Shown in pieces: positions 1 to 7,982 of a stretch of DNA of 39,077 bases (its first letter is position 1; every line of letters starts with the position of its first letter). The stretch comes from Opitutia bacterium. GTDB lineage: Bacteria; Verrucomicrobiota; Verrucomicrobiia; Opitutales; Opitutaceae. The notes beneath the pieces are model-generated. The model worked only from the letters and a program-made list of their open reading frames with translations, did no database searches and was not told the DNA's origin. The stretch lies in NCBI GenBank assembly GCA_016190985.1, contig JACPPI010000032.1:1-39077 (forward strand), in the 5' to 3' direction. The position numbers and the translations under genes were made by a program.

Positions 1-159
1 ATCTTCTTTCCTGCATGGCGTGTTCCAACGCCAGCCGGGGGCTTTCCCCTTGGCGGCCGTCATTTTTTTGCCCGCGCCGGCCTGTGCCGCCGGGGCGGCT
101 TGTCCCACCGGCGGCGACAATCTGGCCGGCAGCGTCCCAGTGCTGCATTCGTCGGGTGG

Positions 160-183
160 AACCCGGCCTCTGGACGGGTTTTT
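160..183 (+). terminator. Hairpin repeat with T-run, terminator-like
   Basis: Arms AACCCG (160-165) and CGGGTT (175-180) are followed by TTT (five T in all), which fits an intrinsic terminator of a gene lying left of the window. The same 21-base unit recurs at 14073-14093 with 19 of 21 bases identical, so it is also a dispersed repeat. Confidence 0.45.
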
Positions 184-417
184 GCTGTTCCGCGTCCTGA
201 AAACGCCCCCGGAGGCCGCGTTCCTCCTCGCCCCGCAATAAATGTCCGCGGAAGCGGCCACGGAAAAAGCGAGTTACATCCCCTATGCTTCTGCAACTTT
301 TCCAGCGTGGCCACCCCCGCGGACAAAATGGGGTGGCGCAATAAAATGAACCGACTGGCGGCAGTTTGCGCCGCGCGGGCGCGTCTGTCCAGTCTGCATG
401 CACCGGGACCGTGTCAT

Positions 418-514
418 GGGCGCATCTCAGTTTCTTGCAGCTCCGAGGGAGTCCTACGAGGGGGGGGGAAACCCGACTGACTGCTCTGATTTTGCAAAAT
501 AGTGAGATGCGCCC
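418..514 (+). ncRNA. Candidate structured leader RNA of the Moco operon
   Basis: GGGCGCATCTCA (418-429) pairs perfectly with TGAGATGCGCCC (503-514), closing a 73-base interior. Inside, GCAG (437-440) can pair with CTGC (481-484), AGTC (450-453) with GACT (475-478), and CTCC (441-444) with GGAG (448-451); the last two share bases, so they are alternatives. A G9 run (460-468) faces CCC (472-474). A closing stem around a compact multihelix interior, ending 74 bases before hflX and the Moco genes, is the layout of a riboswitch. The known Moco riboswitch class is the obvious candidate, but I cannot confirm its consensus by eye. CCGTGTCATG also occurs as a direct repeat at 409-418 and 514-523. Confidence 0.45.
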
Positions 515-588
515 CGTGTCATGCGGCGCGGAGATTTGCGGCGGCGGCGGTTGACTCGCCCCCGGCGCCGGCTACTGAGGGACCGGCC

Positions 589-1917
589 ATGGCCGATTTC
601 CTCGAAAGCAAACGACCCGCCACCCGCGCCCTGCTCGTCGGCGTGCAGACGCCGGACATGAAGCCCGGCGAAGGGGCGGAGCTGCTCACCGAGCTGAACG
701 AACTGGTCGAAAACCTTGGCCTCGCGATCACCCACTCCACCCTCATCACCCTGCGCGACCGCCAGCAGCCGAAATTCCTCATCGGCACCGGCAAGGCCGC
801 CGAGCTGATCGCCCGCGCCAAGGCCGACGGCGCCGACGTCATCGTGCTCGACGAGGAGCTCTCCCCCGCCCAGCAGCGCAACTGGGAGGAGGAATCCGGC
901 CTCGCCGTCATCGACCGGCAGGAGGTCATCCTCGAGATTTTTGCCGACCGCGCCCAGACCCGCGAGGCCGTGCTGCAGGTGGCGCTGGCCCGCATGGAGT
1001 ATTCCCTGCCGCGCCTGACCCGCGCCTGGTCCCACCTCTCGCGCCAGCGCGGCAAGGGCAAGATGGGCGGCGAGGGCGAAACCCAGCTCGAGCAGGACCG
1101 CCGCCTCGTCCGCAACCGCATCACCAGGCTCAAGGCCGAGCTGGCGCAGGTCATCTCCCAGCGCGCCACCCAGCGCATCAGGCGCCAGCGCACGCCCGTG
1201 CCGGGCGCCGCCATCGTCGGCTACACCAACGCCGGCAAGTCCACCCTGCTCAACAAGCTCACCGGCGCGCAGGTGCTCGCCGCCGACAAGCTCTTCGCCA
1301 CGCTCGACCCGACCACCCGTCAGCTCGTGCTGCCCGACGGCCGCACCCTCCTGCTGACCGACACCGTCGGCTTCATCCGCCGCCTGCCGCACCGCCTCGT
1401 CGAGGCCTTCAAGGCCACGCTCGAGGAGGTCGTCGTCGCCGGCTTCCTCATCCACCTGCTCGACGCCGCCAACCCCAACGTCGACCAGCACCATGCCACC
1501 ACGCTGGCCGTGCTCGGCGAACTCGGCGCCGCCGACCGCCCCACCCTCACCGTCTTCAACAAGACCGACCTGCTCGACGGCAACGCCCTCGCCCGGCTCC
1601 GCGCCCAGCACCCCGAGGCCCTCTTCATCAGCGCGCACACCGGCGCCGGCCTCGGCGAATTGCTCCGCCACTGCGAAGCCCTCGCCACCGACGACACCGA
1701 GGCGGCCGATCTGCTCGTCCCGCACAGCCGCTACGACGTCGTGGCCCGGCTGCACCAAGTCGGCCACGTCCGGAAACGGGAGTCGCTCGGCGACGGCACC
1801 CGCCTTACGGGTCGCTTTCCCAAAAAATTCGCCGCGCTCTACACGCCGTTCATCATCCCGAAGCCCGCCCCGAAAAGGAAACCGGCCGCGAAACGCCGGT
1901 CTGCCTCCCGCGAATGA
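589..1917 (+). CDS. hflX: GTPase HflX
   Basis: Ribosome-associated GTPase of the HflX family, 442 residues, known in other bacteria for splitting stalled or heat-damaged ribosomes. Residues 1-200 form the HflX N-terminal domain with its glycine-rich linker (KGKMGGEGE, about 156-164). The G domain follows with G1 GYTNAGKST (211-219), G3 DTVGFI (258-263), G4 NKTD (324-327) and G5 SAHTG (348-352). The tail (425-442) is strongly basic. ATG 589 is chosen because homology starts there; the frame is open further upstream. Its TGA overlaps the moeA ATG by 4 bases, so it is probably cotranscribed with the Moco genes, an unusual partner for HflX. Confidence 0.95.
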   Translation: MADFLESKRPATRALLVGVQTPDMKPGEGAELLTELNELVENLGLAITHSTLITLRDRQQPKFLIGTGKAAELIARAKADGADVIVLDEELSPAQQRNWEEESGLAVIDRQEVILEIFADRAQTREAVLQVALARMEYSLPRLTRAWSHLSRQRGKGKMGGEGETQLEQDRRLVRNRITRLKAELAQVISQRATQRIRRQRTPVPGAAIVGYTNAGKSTLLNKLTGAQVLAADKLFATLDPTTRQLVLPDGRTLLLTDTVGFIRRLPHRLVEAFKATLEEVVVAGFLIHLLDAANPNVDQHHATTLAVLGELGAADRPTLTVFNKTDLLDGNALARLRAQHPEALFISAHTGAGLGELLRHCEALATDDTEAADLLVPHSRYDVVARLHQVGHVRKRESLGDGTRLTGRFPKKFAALYTPFIIPKPAPKRKPAAKRRSASRE

Positions 1918-3098
1918 TCCCGGTCCACGAAGCCTGGCACGCCATCCTGGCCCACGCCCGGCCGACCGGGACCGTCCGGCTGCCGCTGGGAAACGCGCTC
2001 GGCCGGGTCCTGCGCACCGCCGCCCGCGCCGACGCGGATTCGCCACCCTTCGACGCCGCGGCCATGGACGGCTACGCCCTGCGGCGGACCGACGCGGGCC
2101 GCGCGCTGCGTGTCATAGGTGCAGCCGAAGCCGGCAGCGCCTTCACCGGCATACTTGGCGCCGGCGAATGCGTCCGCATCCTGACCGGCGCGCCCGTCCC
2201 GGCCGGAGCCGATTGTGTCGTCAAGCAGGAGGATGTGGTGCGCACGGGCGATTCCGTCCAGGTTCTGCGCCACGACGGTCCTGACTTCATCCGCCGCAGC
2301 GGCGAGAACCGCCGGCGCGGCGACATCGTGGTGCCGGCCGGCACGCGGCTCGGCCCGCCCGAGCTGGCCGCCTTGGCCGCCGCCGGCATCGGCGAACCCG
2401 AGGTCGCCCGGGCGCCGCGCTGCGCCCACCTTGTCACGGGCAACGAACTCGTGCCGCCCGACCGCACGCCCACCGGCGCGCAGATCCGCGACAGCAATTC
2501 GACGCTCATCGCCGCGCTGCTCACCCGTCTGGGCAACGAGCTCGTTGGGCAGACGCGCGTGCGCGACGACCTGGCTGCCGCGCAAGCCGCCGTCGCGGCG
2601 CTGCCCGCGCACGACGTGTTGCTCATTTCCGGCGGCGCGAGCGTGGGCGATCTCGATATTGCGCGACCGCTGCTTGAGGCGCTTGGTTACACCCTGCATT
2701 TCCACGCGCTCAATCTCCGCCCCGGCAAGCCGCTCGTGTTTGCCAGCCGCGGCGCCCAGCTCGCCTTTGTTTTGCCCGGCAATCCCGTGTCACACTGGGT
2801 GGTCTTCCAACTATTCATCGCCCCGCTGCTTGATTACTTGCAAACCGGCGCCGGCGCGGCGCCCGCCCGTCTGACCGGCCGGCTGGCCGAGGGCCGCGTG
2901 CCGCCACCAGACACCCGCCAGACCTTCTGGCCGTGCCGCGCGGTCATCACCCAGGGCGGCTACGACCTGACGCCGCTCCCGCTCGCCAGTTCCGGCGACA
3001 GCGCCGGACTGGTCGGCGCAAACGCACTCTTGCCCGTGCCGCCGCCGCCCGGCAGTTTTGCGACCGGTCAATTCGTCGAGTTCATCCCCTGCCCATGA
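1914..3098 (+). CDS. moeA: Molybdopterin molybdenumtransferase MoeA
   Basis: Inserts molybdate into adenylylated molybdopterin, the last general step of Moco synthesis, in the cytoplasm. The 394-residue protein is of usual MoeA length. Visible family motifs are MDGYA (51-55), the MoCF-fold motif SGGASVGD in the middle third, RPGKP and LPGNPVS after it, and a C-terminal domain IV from about residue 320. It starts inside the hflX stop codon and ends inside the moaC start (ATGA at both joints), which indicates translational coupling. Confidence 0.95.
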   Translation: MIPVHEAWHAILAHARPTGTVRLPLGNALGRVLRTAARADADSPPFDAAAMDGYALRRTDAGRALRVIGAAEAGSAFTGILGAGECVRILTGAPVPAGADCVVKQEDVVRTGDSVQVLRHDGPDFIRRSGENRRRGDIVVPAGTRLGPPELAALAAAGIGEPEVARAPRCAHLVTGNELVPPDRTPTGAQIRDSNSTLIAALLTRLGNELVGQTRVRDDLAAAQAAVAALPAHDVLLISGGASVGDLDIARPLLEALGYTLHFHALNLRPGKPLVFASRGAQLAFVLPGNPVSHWVVFQLFIAPLLDYLQTGAGAAPARLTGRLAEGRVPPPDTRQTFWPCRAVITQGGYDLTPLPLASSGDSAGLVGANALLPVPPPPGSFATGQFVEFIPCP

Positions 3099-3553
3099 GC
3101 CACGCGCCCAAAGCTTTTTCCCACCTCGACGCCACCGGCGGGGCCAGCATGGTGGATGTCGGCGCCAAGCCCGATTCGCACCGCACCGCGGTGGCCGAGG
3201 GCCGGCTGACCTGCTCGCTGAAAACCATCGCGCAACTGCGCGCCCGGGCGCTCCCAAAGGGCGACGTGCTGACCGTCGCGCAGATCGCCGGCATCCAGGC
3301 GGCCAAGGCCACAAGTGCGCTCATCCCGCTGTGCCATCCGCTCGCCCTCACGTCGGTCGATGTCGGCTTCACCGTCGAGGCCGACGGCATCGTCGTCCGC
3401 GCGACGGTGCGCGCCACCGGCAAGACCGGCGTGGAGATGGAGGCGCTCACCGCCGTGTCCGTCGCCGCGCTCACGCTCTATGACATGTGCAAGGCCGTGG
3501 ACCAGGCCATGAGCATCGGCGGCATCCGCGTCGTGGAGAAGCGCAAGGCATGA
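3095..3553 (+). CDS. moaC: Cyclic pyranopterin monophosphate synthase MoaC
   Basis: Converts the MoaA product (3',8-cyclo-GTP) into cyclic pyranopterin monophosphate. The 152-residue protein shows the family signatures MVDVGAK near the start, LIPLCHPL in the middle with its conserved histidine, and GVEMEALT followed by LYDMCKA with the catalytic lysine. ATG 3095 overlaps the moeA stop, and its own TGA overlaps the mog ATG. Longer upstream starts would run into moeA and carry no homology. Confidence 0.95.
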   Translation: MSHAPKAFSHLDATGGASMVDVGAKPDSHRTAVAEGRLTCSLKTIAQLRARALPKGDVLTVAQIAGIQAAKATSALIPLCHPLALTSVDVGFTVEADGIVVRATVRATGKTGVEMEALTAVSVAALTLYDMCKAVDQAMSIGGIRVVEKRKA

Positions 3554-4050
3554 AGATCGCCCGTGTCACGCTCAGTGATCGCGCCACCGCCGGAGTGTAT
3601 GCGGACACCAGCGGGCCGGAGATCGAGCGCATCGCGGCGCAGTTTTTCGCCGAACCGCTCGAATGGACGCGCGTGCTGCTGCCCGACGACCGCGCCGCCC
3701 TGGAAGCCGCGCTCCGGCACCTCGCCGACGAGGCGCAGTGCCCGCTCATCCTCACGACTGGCGGCACCGGCCCGGCCCCGCGCGACATCACGCCCGAGGC
3801 GACCCGGGCGGTGCTGGAAAAGGAGCTGCCCGGCTTCGGCGAAATCATGCGCCTGCGCAGCCATGAAAAAGCAAAGACCGCCATTCTCTCGCGCGCCACG
3901 GCCGGAGTGCGCGGCCGCTCCCTCATCATCAACCTCCCCGGCCGGCCGCGCGCCATCGGCGAATGCCTGCCGCTGCTCGTGCCCGCGATCGCCGAGGCCC
4001 TGGACCACATCGCGGGTTTCCGACCGGCCCTGCACCCGCCGCCGGCCTGA
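3550..4050 (+). CDS. mog: Molybdopterin adenylyltransferase (Mog/MoaB family)
   Basis: Activates molybdopterin by adenylylation before metal insertion by MoeA. The 166-residue protein matches Mog: SDRATAGVY near the N-terminus, the nucleotide-binding [17 protein letters not shown], then PGFGEIMR and a late INLPGRP motif. The C-terminus is shorter than in E. coli Mog. It overlaps moaC by 4 bases. MoaB has the same fold, but the [13 protein letters not shown] segment and the position next to MoeA favour Mog activity. Confidence 0.88.
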   Translation: MKIARVTLSDRATAGVYADTSGPEIERIAAQFFAEPLEWTRVLLPDDRAALEAALRHLADEAQCPLILTTGGTGPAPRDITPEATRAVLEKELPGFGEIMRLRSHEKAKTAILSRATAGVRGRSLIINLPGRPRAIGECLPLLVPAIAEALDHIAGFRPALHPPPA

Positions 4051-4061
4051 CCGGCGCCCGC

Positions 4062-5216
4062 TTGCGCTTGTCGCCGAACATCCAGTTCAACCGCCGCGAG
4101 CTGGCCGGCGCGTTCGGCGACATCGGCACCTCGCTGCCCATCATCGTGGCGATCCTGCAGGCGACCAATCTCCCGGGCGCGGGCGTGCTCGTGGCGTTCG
4201 GCCTCGCACAGATCGCGACGGGGTTGCTCTACGGGCTGCCCATGCCGGTGCAGCCCCTGAAGGCGATGGCCGTGGTCGTCATCGCCGGCCAGGCGTCGGG
4301 CGGGCTGCTACAGCTGGCGGGGCTCTTGATCGGCGTCATCATGCTGGGCCTGTCGGCCGGCGGGGCGCTCGACTGGCTGGGCCGCGCGATTCCGGCGTGC
4401 GTCGTGCGCGGCGTGCAGGCCGGGCTCGGGCTTTCGCTCGCGCGCACCGCCACCGACCTCGTGGCCCGCGAGGGCGGCGCCTGGGGCTGGATCGCCGCGG
4501 TCGCCGCCCTTGTGCTGCTGGGGCTGATGCGCAAAACCCACCGGCTGCCCGGCGCGTTGCTCGTGGTCGGTGCGGCCCTGGTGTGGGCCGCCGTGTATCG
4601 GGTTGACTGGGGCACGGTCGGGCCCGGCTTCGGTTTTGTCGTGCCGCGCCCGGCTCCCTGGCCGTGGGACCAGTGGGCGGCTGCCCTGACCCTGCTCGTG
4701 CTGCCGCAGCTGCCCCTGTCGCTCTCCAATTCCCTCATCGCCACGCAGCAGACGGTGCGCGACCTGTTTCCCGGCCGCGAGTTCACCTTGCGCACCATTG
4801 GACTGACGTATGCCGGGCTCAACCTGCTGGTGCCGTGGCTGGGCGGCATCCCGGTCTGCCACGGGTGTGGCGGGCTCGCGGGTTACTACGCGCTCGGGGC
4901 GCGCTCGGGCGGCGCGGTCGTGATTCATGGCGCGCTGTGGGTCGGCGCCGGCCTGTTCTTCAGCGGCGCATTTGTCACGCTGGCGCAGGCCTTCCCGCCC
5001 GCGGTCCTCGGCGCCGTGCTCCTGTTCGAGGCGGCGGTGCTGGTGCTCCTGCTCCGCGACCAGAGGGCGGCGCCGGCAGGGCTTGCACTCGCGGCCGCGG
5101 TGGCGCTGCTGTGCTGTTTCGCCCCCCACGGCTACCTCACCGGGCTCGTCGCGGGGGTCGCGGCGCATTGCGCCCTCCGCGCGGCGGGGGTCCGTTTTTC
5201 AGTTGTGAAGGCCTGA
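4062..5216 (+). CDS. MOT1-like molybdate/sulfate transporter
   Basis: A very hydrophobic protein of about 384 residues with about ten predicted membrane segments. It resembles the MOT1 branch of the sulfate permease superfamily, which takes up molybdate. The N-terminal ELAGAFGDIGT and the later MPVQPLKAMAV are typical of that branch, as is PVCHGCGGLAGYYALGARSGG. No ATG exists near the start of homology: TTG at 4062 or 4068, or CTG at 4047 overlapping the mog stop, are possible, and 4062 is a choice rather than a certainty. Its place inside the Moco operon supports molybdate as substrate and makes it a possible stand-in for ModABC, which is absent here. Confidence 0.82.
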   Translation: MRLSPNIQFNRRELAGAFGDIGTSLPIIVAILQATNLPGAGVLVAFGLAQIATGLLYGLPMPVQPLKAMAVVVIAGQASGGLLQLAGLLIGVIMLGLSAGGALDWLGRAIPACVVRGVQAGLGLSLARTATDLVAREGGAWGWIAAVAALVLLGLMRKTHRLPGALLVVGAALVWAAVYRVDWGTVGPGFGFVVPRPAPWPWDQWAAALTLLVLPQLPLSLSNSLIATQQTVRDLFPGREFTLRTIGLTYAGLNLLVPWLGGIPVCHGCGGLAGYYALGARSGGAVVIHGALWVGAGLFFSGAFVTLAQAFPPAVLGAVLLFEAAVLVLLLRDQRAAPAGLALAAAVALLCCFAPHGYLTGLVAGVAAHCALRAAGVRFSVVKA

Positions 5217-5248
5217 AGCCGGCAGCTGATTAACGCCGGGCCCGGCCC

Positions 5249-6229
5249 ATGCCATTCGACCGCTACAACCGCGACATCGACTACCTCCGCATCTCGCTCA
5301 CGGATGCGTGCAACCTGCGCTGCGTCTACTGCATGCCCGAACACATGACGTTCCGGCCGCGCGAGGAGCTCCTCTCCGATGCCGAGTTGGAACGGCTCAT
5401 CGGCCTGTGCGGCGCGGTCGGGTTCCGCAAGATCCGTTTCACCGGGGGCGAACCCACCCTGCGCGCCTCGCTCGTCACGCTCGTCCGCCACGCCACGCAG
5501 TCGCCCGGCATCGAGACCGTCGGCCTGACCACCAACGGCGTGCTGCTCGACAAACTCGCCGCGCCATTGCGCGCAGCCGGCCTGCGCTCCGTCAACATTT
5601 CCCTCGACACGCTCGACCCGGAGAAATTCCGCCGCATCACGCGCTGGGGCCGGCTCGACGCCGTGCTGGCGGGACTCGACGCCGCCGCCCGGGCCGGGCT
5701 GCGCATCAAGCTGAACGCCGTCGTCTCCCGCGGCACGAACGACCGGGCGGACGTCGTGGCGCTCGCCCGCTTCACCCTGGCGCAGCCCTGGCAGGTGCGC
5801 TTCATCGAGCAGATGCCGTTCGGCAACAACGCCGCGTTCCAGCAGCGCAGCATGGTCGACGAGGCCGAGCTGCGCGACGTGCTCAGCGCCGCCTACGGCC
5901 CGCTCGAGCTGGTGAACAACGGCCGGCTCGACGGCGAGGCGCGCCTCTACCGCATCCCGGGCGCGCCCGGCTGCCTCGGCTTCATCAGTCCCGTCACCAA
6001 GCCGTTCTGCTCCGATTGCAACCGCCTGCGGCTCACCGCCGACGGCGTCCTCCGGCTCTGCCTGCTGCGCGACCACGAGGTCGACCTCCGCCCGCTGCTG
6101 CGCGGCGGCGCGGACGACGGCGAGATCACCGCCGCGATCCGCCGGGCGGTGTTCGAGAAGCCGTGGGGCCACGGCCTCGATCAGCACCTCATCCCCGCCA
6201 CGCGCGGCATGTCCGAGATCGGCGGCTGA
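5249..6229 (+). CDS. moaA: GTP 3',8-cyclase MoaA
   Basis: Radical SAM enzyme that starts Moco synthesis from GTP; 326 residues. The N-terminal [4Fe-4S] cluster motif is C21-x3-C25-x2-C28 (DACNLRCVYC), followed by the SAM-contact motif FTGGEPTLR. The second cluster is held by C254, C257 and C271 (FCSDC...LRLCLL). The protein ends in MSEIGG, the conserved double-glycine tail that reaches into the active site. It depends on Fe-S cluster supply, which links it to the suf genes at 32887-37327. It begins 32 bases after the transporter gene. Confidence 0.97.
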   Translation: MPFDRYNRDIDYLRISLTDACNLRCVYCMPEHMTFRPREELLSDAELERLIGLCGAVGFRKIRFTGGEPTLRASLVTLVRHATQSPGIETVGLTTNGVLLDKLAAPLRAAGLRSVNISLDTLDPEKFRRITRWGRLDAVLAGLDAAARAGLRIKLNAVVSRGTNDRADVVALARFTLAQPWQVRFIEQMPFGNNAAFQQRSMVDEAELRDVLSAAYGPLELVNNGRLDGEARLYRIPGAPGCLGFISPVTKPFCSDCNRLRLTADGVLRLCLLRDHEVDLRPLLRGGADDGEITAAIRRAVFEKPWGHGLDQHLIPATRGMSEIGG

Positions 6230-6238
6230 ACTTTCGCC

Positions 6239-6496
6239 ATGAATCCGACCGCTCCACGCCTCCTGCAGCTTCAGTTTTTCGCCGCCCTGCGCGAGCAGGC
6301 TGGCTGCTCCACGCTGGCGGTCGAGACCGCGGCCCGCACGCCGGCCGAGCTCTACCGGGAATTGCAGGCTTGCCGCGGACTCACCCTGCCAGCGGAACTG
6401 TTGCGTGTCGCCGTCAACGCCCGCTATGTCGCGATGGATACGCCGCTGCAGGCGGGCGACCACGTCGTCTTCATTCCGCCCGTCGCCGGGGGCTGA
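6239..6496 (+). CDS. moaD: Molybdopterin synthase small subunit MoaD
   Basis: Ubiquitin-like sulfur carrier, 85 residues, ending in VAGG. The terminal glycine is adenylylated by MoeB and then thiocarboxylated to supply the dithiolene sulfur of molybdopterin. The beta-grasp pattern is visible: LQFFAALRE at the start and GDHVVFIPPVAGG at the end. It lies 9 bases after moaA and 6 bases before the moaE-moeB fusion whose product both activates it and uses it. Confidence 0.95.
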   Translation: MNPTAPRLLQLQFFAALREQAGCSTLAVETAARTPAELYRELQACRGLTLPAELLRVAVNARYVAMDTPLQAGDHVVFIPPVAGG

Positions 6497-6502
6497 CCTG
6501 CC

Positions 6503-7975
6503 ATGTTTGAACTGGCCGACCAACCGATCGACTCCGCCGCATGGCGCACCCGGCTCGCGCACGGCGCCGCCGGGGCGCTCGTCGTGTTCGAGGGCTGGGT
6601 GCGCAACCACCATCTCGGCCGTCCCGTCACCGAACTGGAATACGAAGCCTTCGACGCGCATGCTCGGCTCGAGGGCGAGGCGATCATCGCCGAGGTCGAG
6701 CAGGACTATCCTGGCTGCCGTGTCTGCTGCGTGCATCGCACCGGGCGGCTGCGCGTCGGCGAACTGTCGGTCTGGATCGGTGCGGCCGCGCCGCACCGCG
6801 CGGCCGCCTTCCTTGCCTGCCGGCAGGTCATCGAGGAACTGAAGCGCCGTCTGCCCGTCTGGAAAAAAGAGCATCATCCTGATGGCGCGACCGAATGGGT
6901 GAACTGCACGGCCGAGGCGGCGACAAGCCGGCTCTCGCCCGAAACCTACCATGCGCGCCAGATTGCCCTGCCCGAGGTCGGCGCCGCCGGCCAGGCCGCA
7001 CTCGCCGCCGCCAGCCTGCTGGTCGTCGGCGTCGGCGGGCTCGGCTGCCCCGCCGCGCTCTATCTCGCCACCGCGGGCCTCGGCCGGCTCACCCTGGCGG
7101 ACGGCGGGCTGGTCGAGCTTTCCAACCTTCACCGCCAGATCCTCTTCACGGCCGACGAGGTCGGCGTCGCCAAGGCCACCGCCGCCGCCGCGCGGCTGAA
7201 GGCGCATAACCCGCTGGCGCGCATCGAAGCGTTCGCCACCCGGGTGACACCGCTGAACGTCCGGACGCTGGTCGCCGGGCGCACGGCCGTGCTGGACTGC
7301 ACCGACAATTTCACCGCCCGTTTCCTGCTGCACGACGCCTGCCGCGCCGCCGGCGTGCCGCTCGTGTCGGCGGCGGTGCACCGCTTCGAGGGCGAGCTGA
7401 CGGTCTATGCTCCCGGCACGCCGGGCTGCCTGCACTGCCAGTGGCCGGCCCACAGGCCCGCCGAACTCGACGCCACGGGCGATTGCGCCAGCGGCCCGGT
7501 GTTCGCCCCGACCGTCGGCGTGCTCGGCGTCATGCAAGCCGCCGAAGCGCTGAAGCTCATCCTGCGCACGCCCGGCGCCGATTTCCGCCACACCCGCCTG
7601 CTCAACCTGCTCGACGCGTCGGTGCTCGCCGTGGAGCGCACGGCCAATCCTTCGTGTCCTGTCTGCGGCCAGCCGGCCATCATCCGGTCGGACCGCACTC
7701 CCAGCCGGCCGGATGTCATCCTGACTGAGGAGGCATTCGTTGCCCTCGGCCCCGTTCGGACGGCATGGTTGCTGGAAGCAGGCGAAACTGCGCGCGCCGG
7801 GTTCCCCGGCGCCGAGTGCGTGCTGGCCGGGGATGTATTGCGCCTGCGCGAACTGGCGGCCGCTGGTCCGCTTGTGCTGGCCTGCCGATCGGGCGTGCGC
7901 AGCGCAGCTCTCGCGCGGTTGCTCCGCGCCGAGGGCATGGGCGCGGTCTTTGCCCGGGCCGTTGGCGCAACCTAG
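6503..7975 (+). CDS. MoaE-MoeB-rhodanese triple fusion
   Basis: One 490-residue chain carries three Moco activities. Residues 1-135 are MoaE, the large subunit of molybdopterin synthase, with FEGWVR and the catalytic-lysine segment VWKKEHHPDGATEWV. Residues 150-390 are a MoeB/ThiF E1-like adenylyltransferase: GVGGLG (176-181), NLHRQ (208-212), DCTDNF (265-270), zinc cysteines C309/C312 and C385/C388, and a candidate catalytic C328. Residues 403-490 are a short rhodanese-like domain with an active-site loop CRSGVRS starting at C461, as in MoeZ/MOCS3. No frameshift or internal stop separates the parts. The chain could adenylylate MoaD, sulfurate it and use it directly. No separate moaE or moeB is present in the window. 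Confidence 0.93.
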   Translation: MFELADQPIDSAAWRTRLAHGAAGALVVFEGWVRNHHLGRPVTELEYEAFDAHARLEGEAIIAEVEQDYPGCRVCCVHRTGRLRVGELSVWIGAAAPHRAAAFLACRQVIEELKRRLPVWKKEHHPDGATEWVNCTAEAATSRLSPETYHARQIALPEVGAAGQAALAAASLLVVGVGGLGCPAALYLATAGLGRLTLADGGLVELSNLHRQILFTADEVGVAKATAAAARLKAHNPLARIEAFATRVTPLNVRTLVAGRTAVLDCTDNFTARFLLHDACRAAGVPLVSAAVHRFEGELTVYAPGTPGCLHCQWPAHRPAELDATGDCASGPVFAPTVGVLGVMQAAEALKLILRTPGADFRHTRLLNLLDASVLAVERTANPSCPVCGQPAIIRSDRTPSRPDVILTEEAFVALGPVRTAWLLEAGETARAGFPGAECVLAGDVLRLRELAAAGPLVLACRSGVRSAALARLLRAEGMGAVFARAVGAT

Positions 7976-7982
7976 GCGTGGT

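Larger units (their letters stand above)
1..588. other. Gene-free leader with several inverted repeats
   Basis: No convincing protein gene is visible; the open frames here have low-complexity, Arg/Pro/Ala-rich translations typical of shadows in GC-rich DNA. It holds, in order: a terminator-like hairpin at 160-183; a second hairpin with perfect 8-bp arms GCCACCCC (310-317) and GGGGTGGC (330-337); a long-range 12-bp helix at 418-429/503-514 described separately; and a TTGACT box at 551-556 that could be the -35 element of a promoter just before hflX. A run of nine G lies at 460-468. The upstream gene, if any, ends before the window. Confidence 0.6.

Noticed and set aside
60-341. 93-codon minus frame in the left leader
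   Set aside because: Arg/Pro/Ala-rich without domain, overlapping hairpins and a terminator-like repeat; probably not coding.
454-2046. Long minus-strand frame opposite hflX (530 codons)
   Set aside because: Low-complexity Gly/Ala/Glu/Val translation antisense to a certain gene; a GC-content shadow. The same holds for 5132-7591, 9151-11898, 14132-16030 and 33723-35294 on the minus strand.
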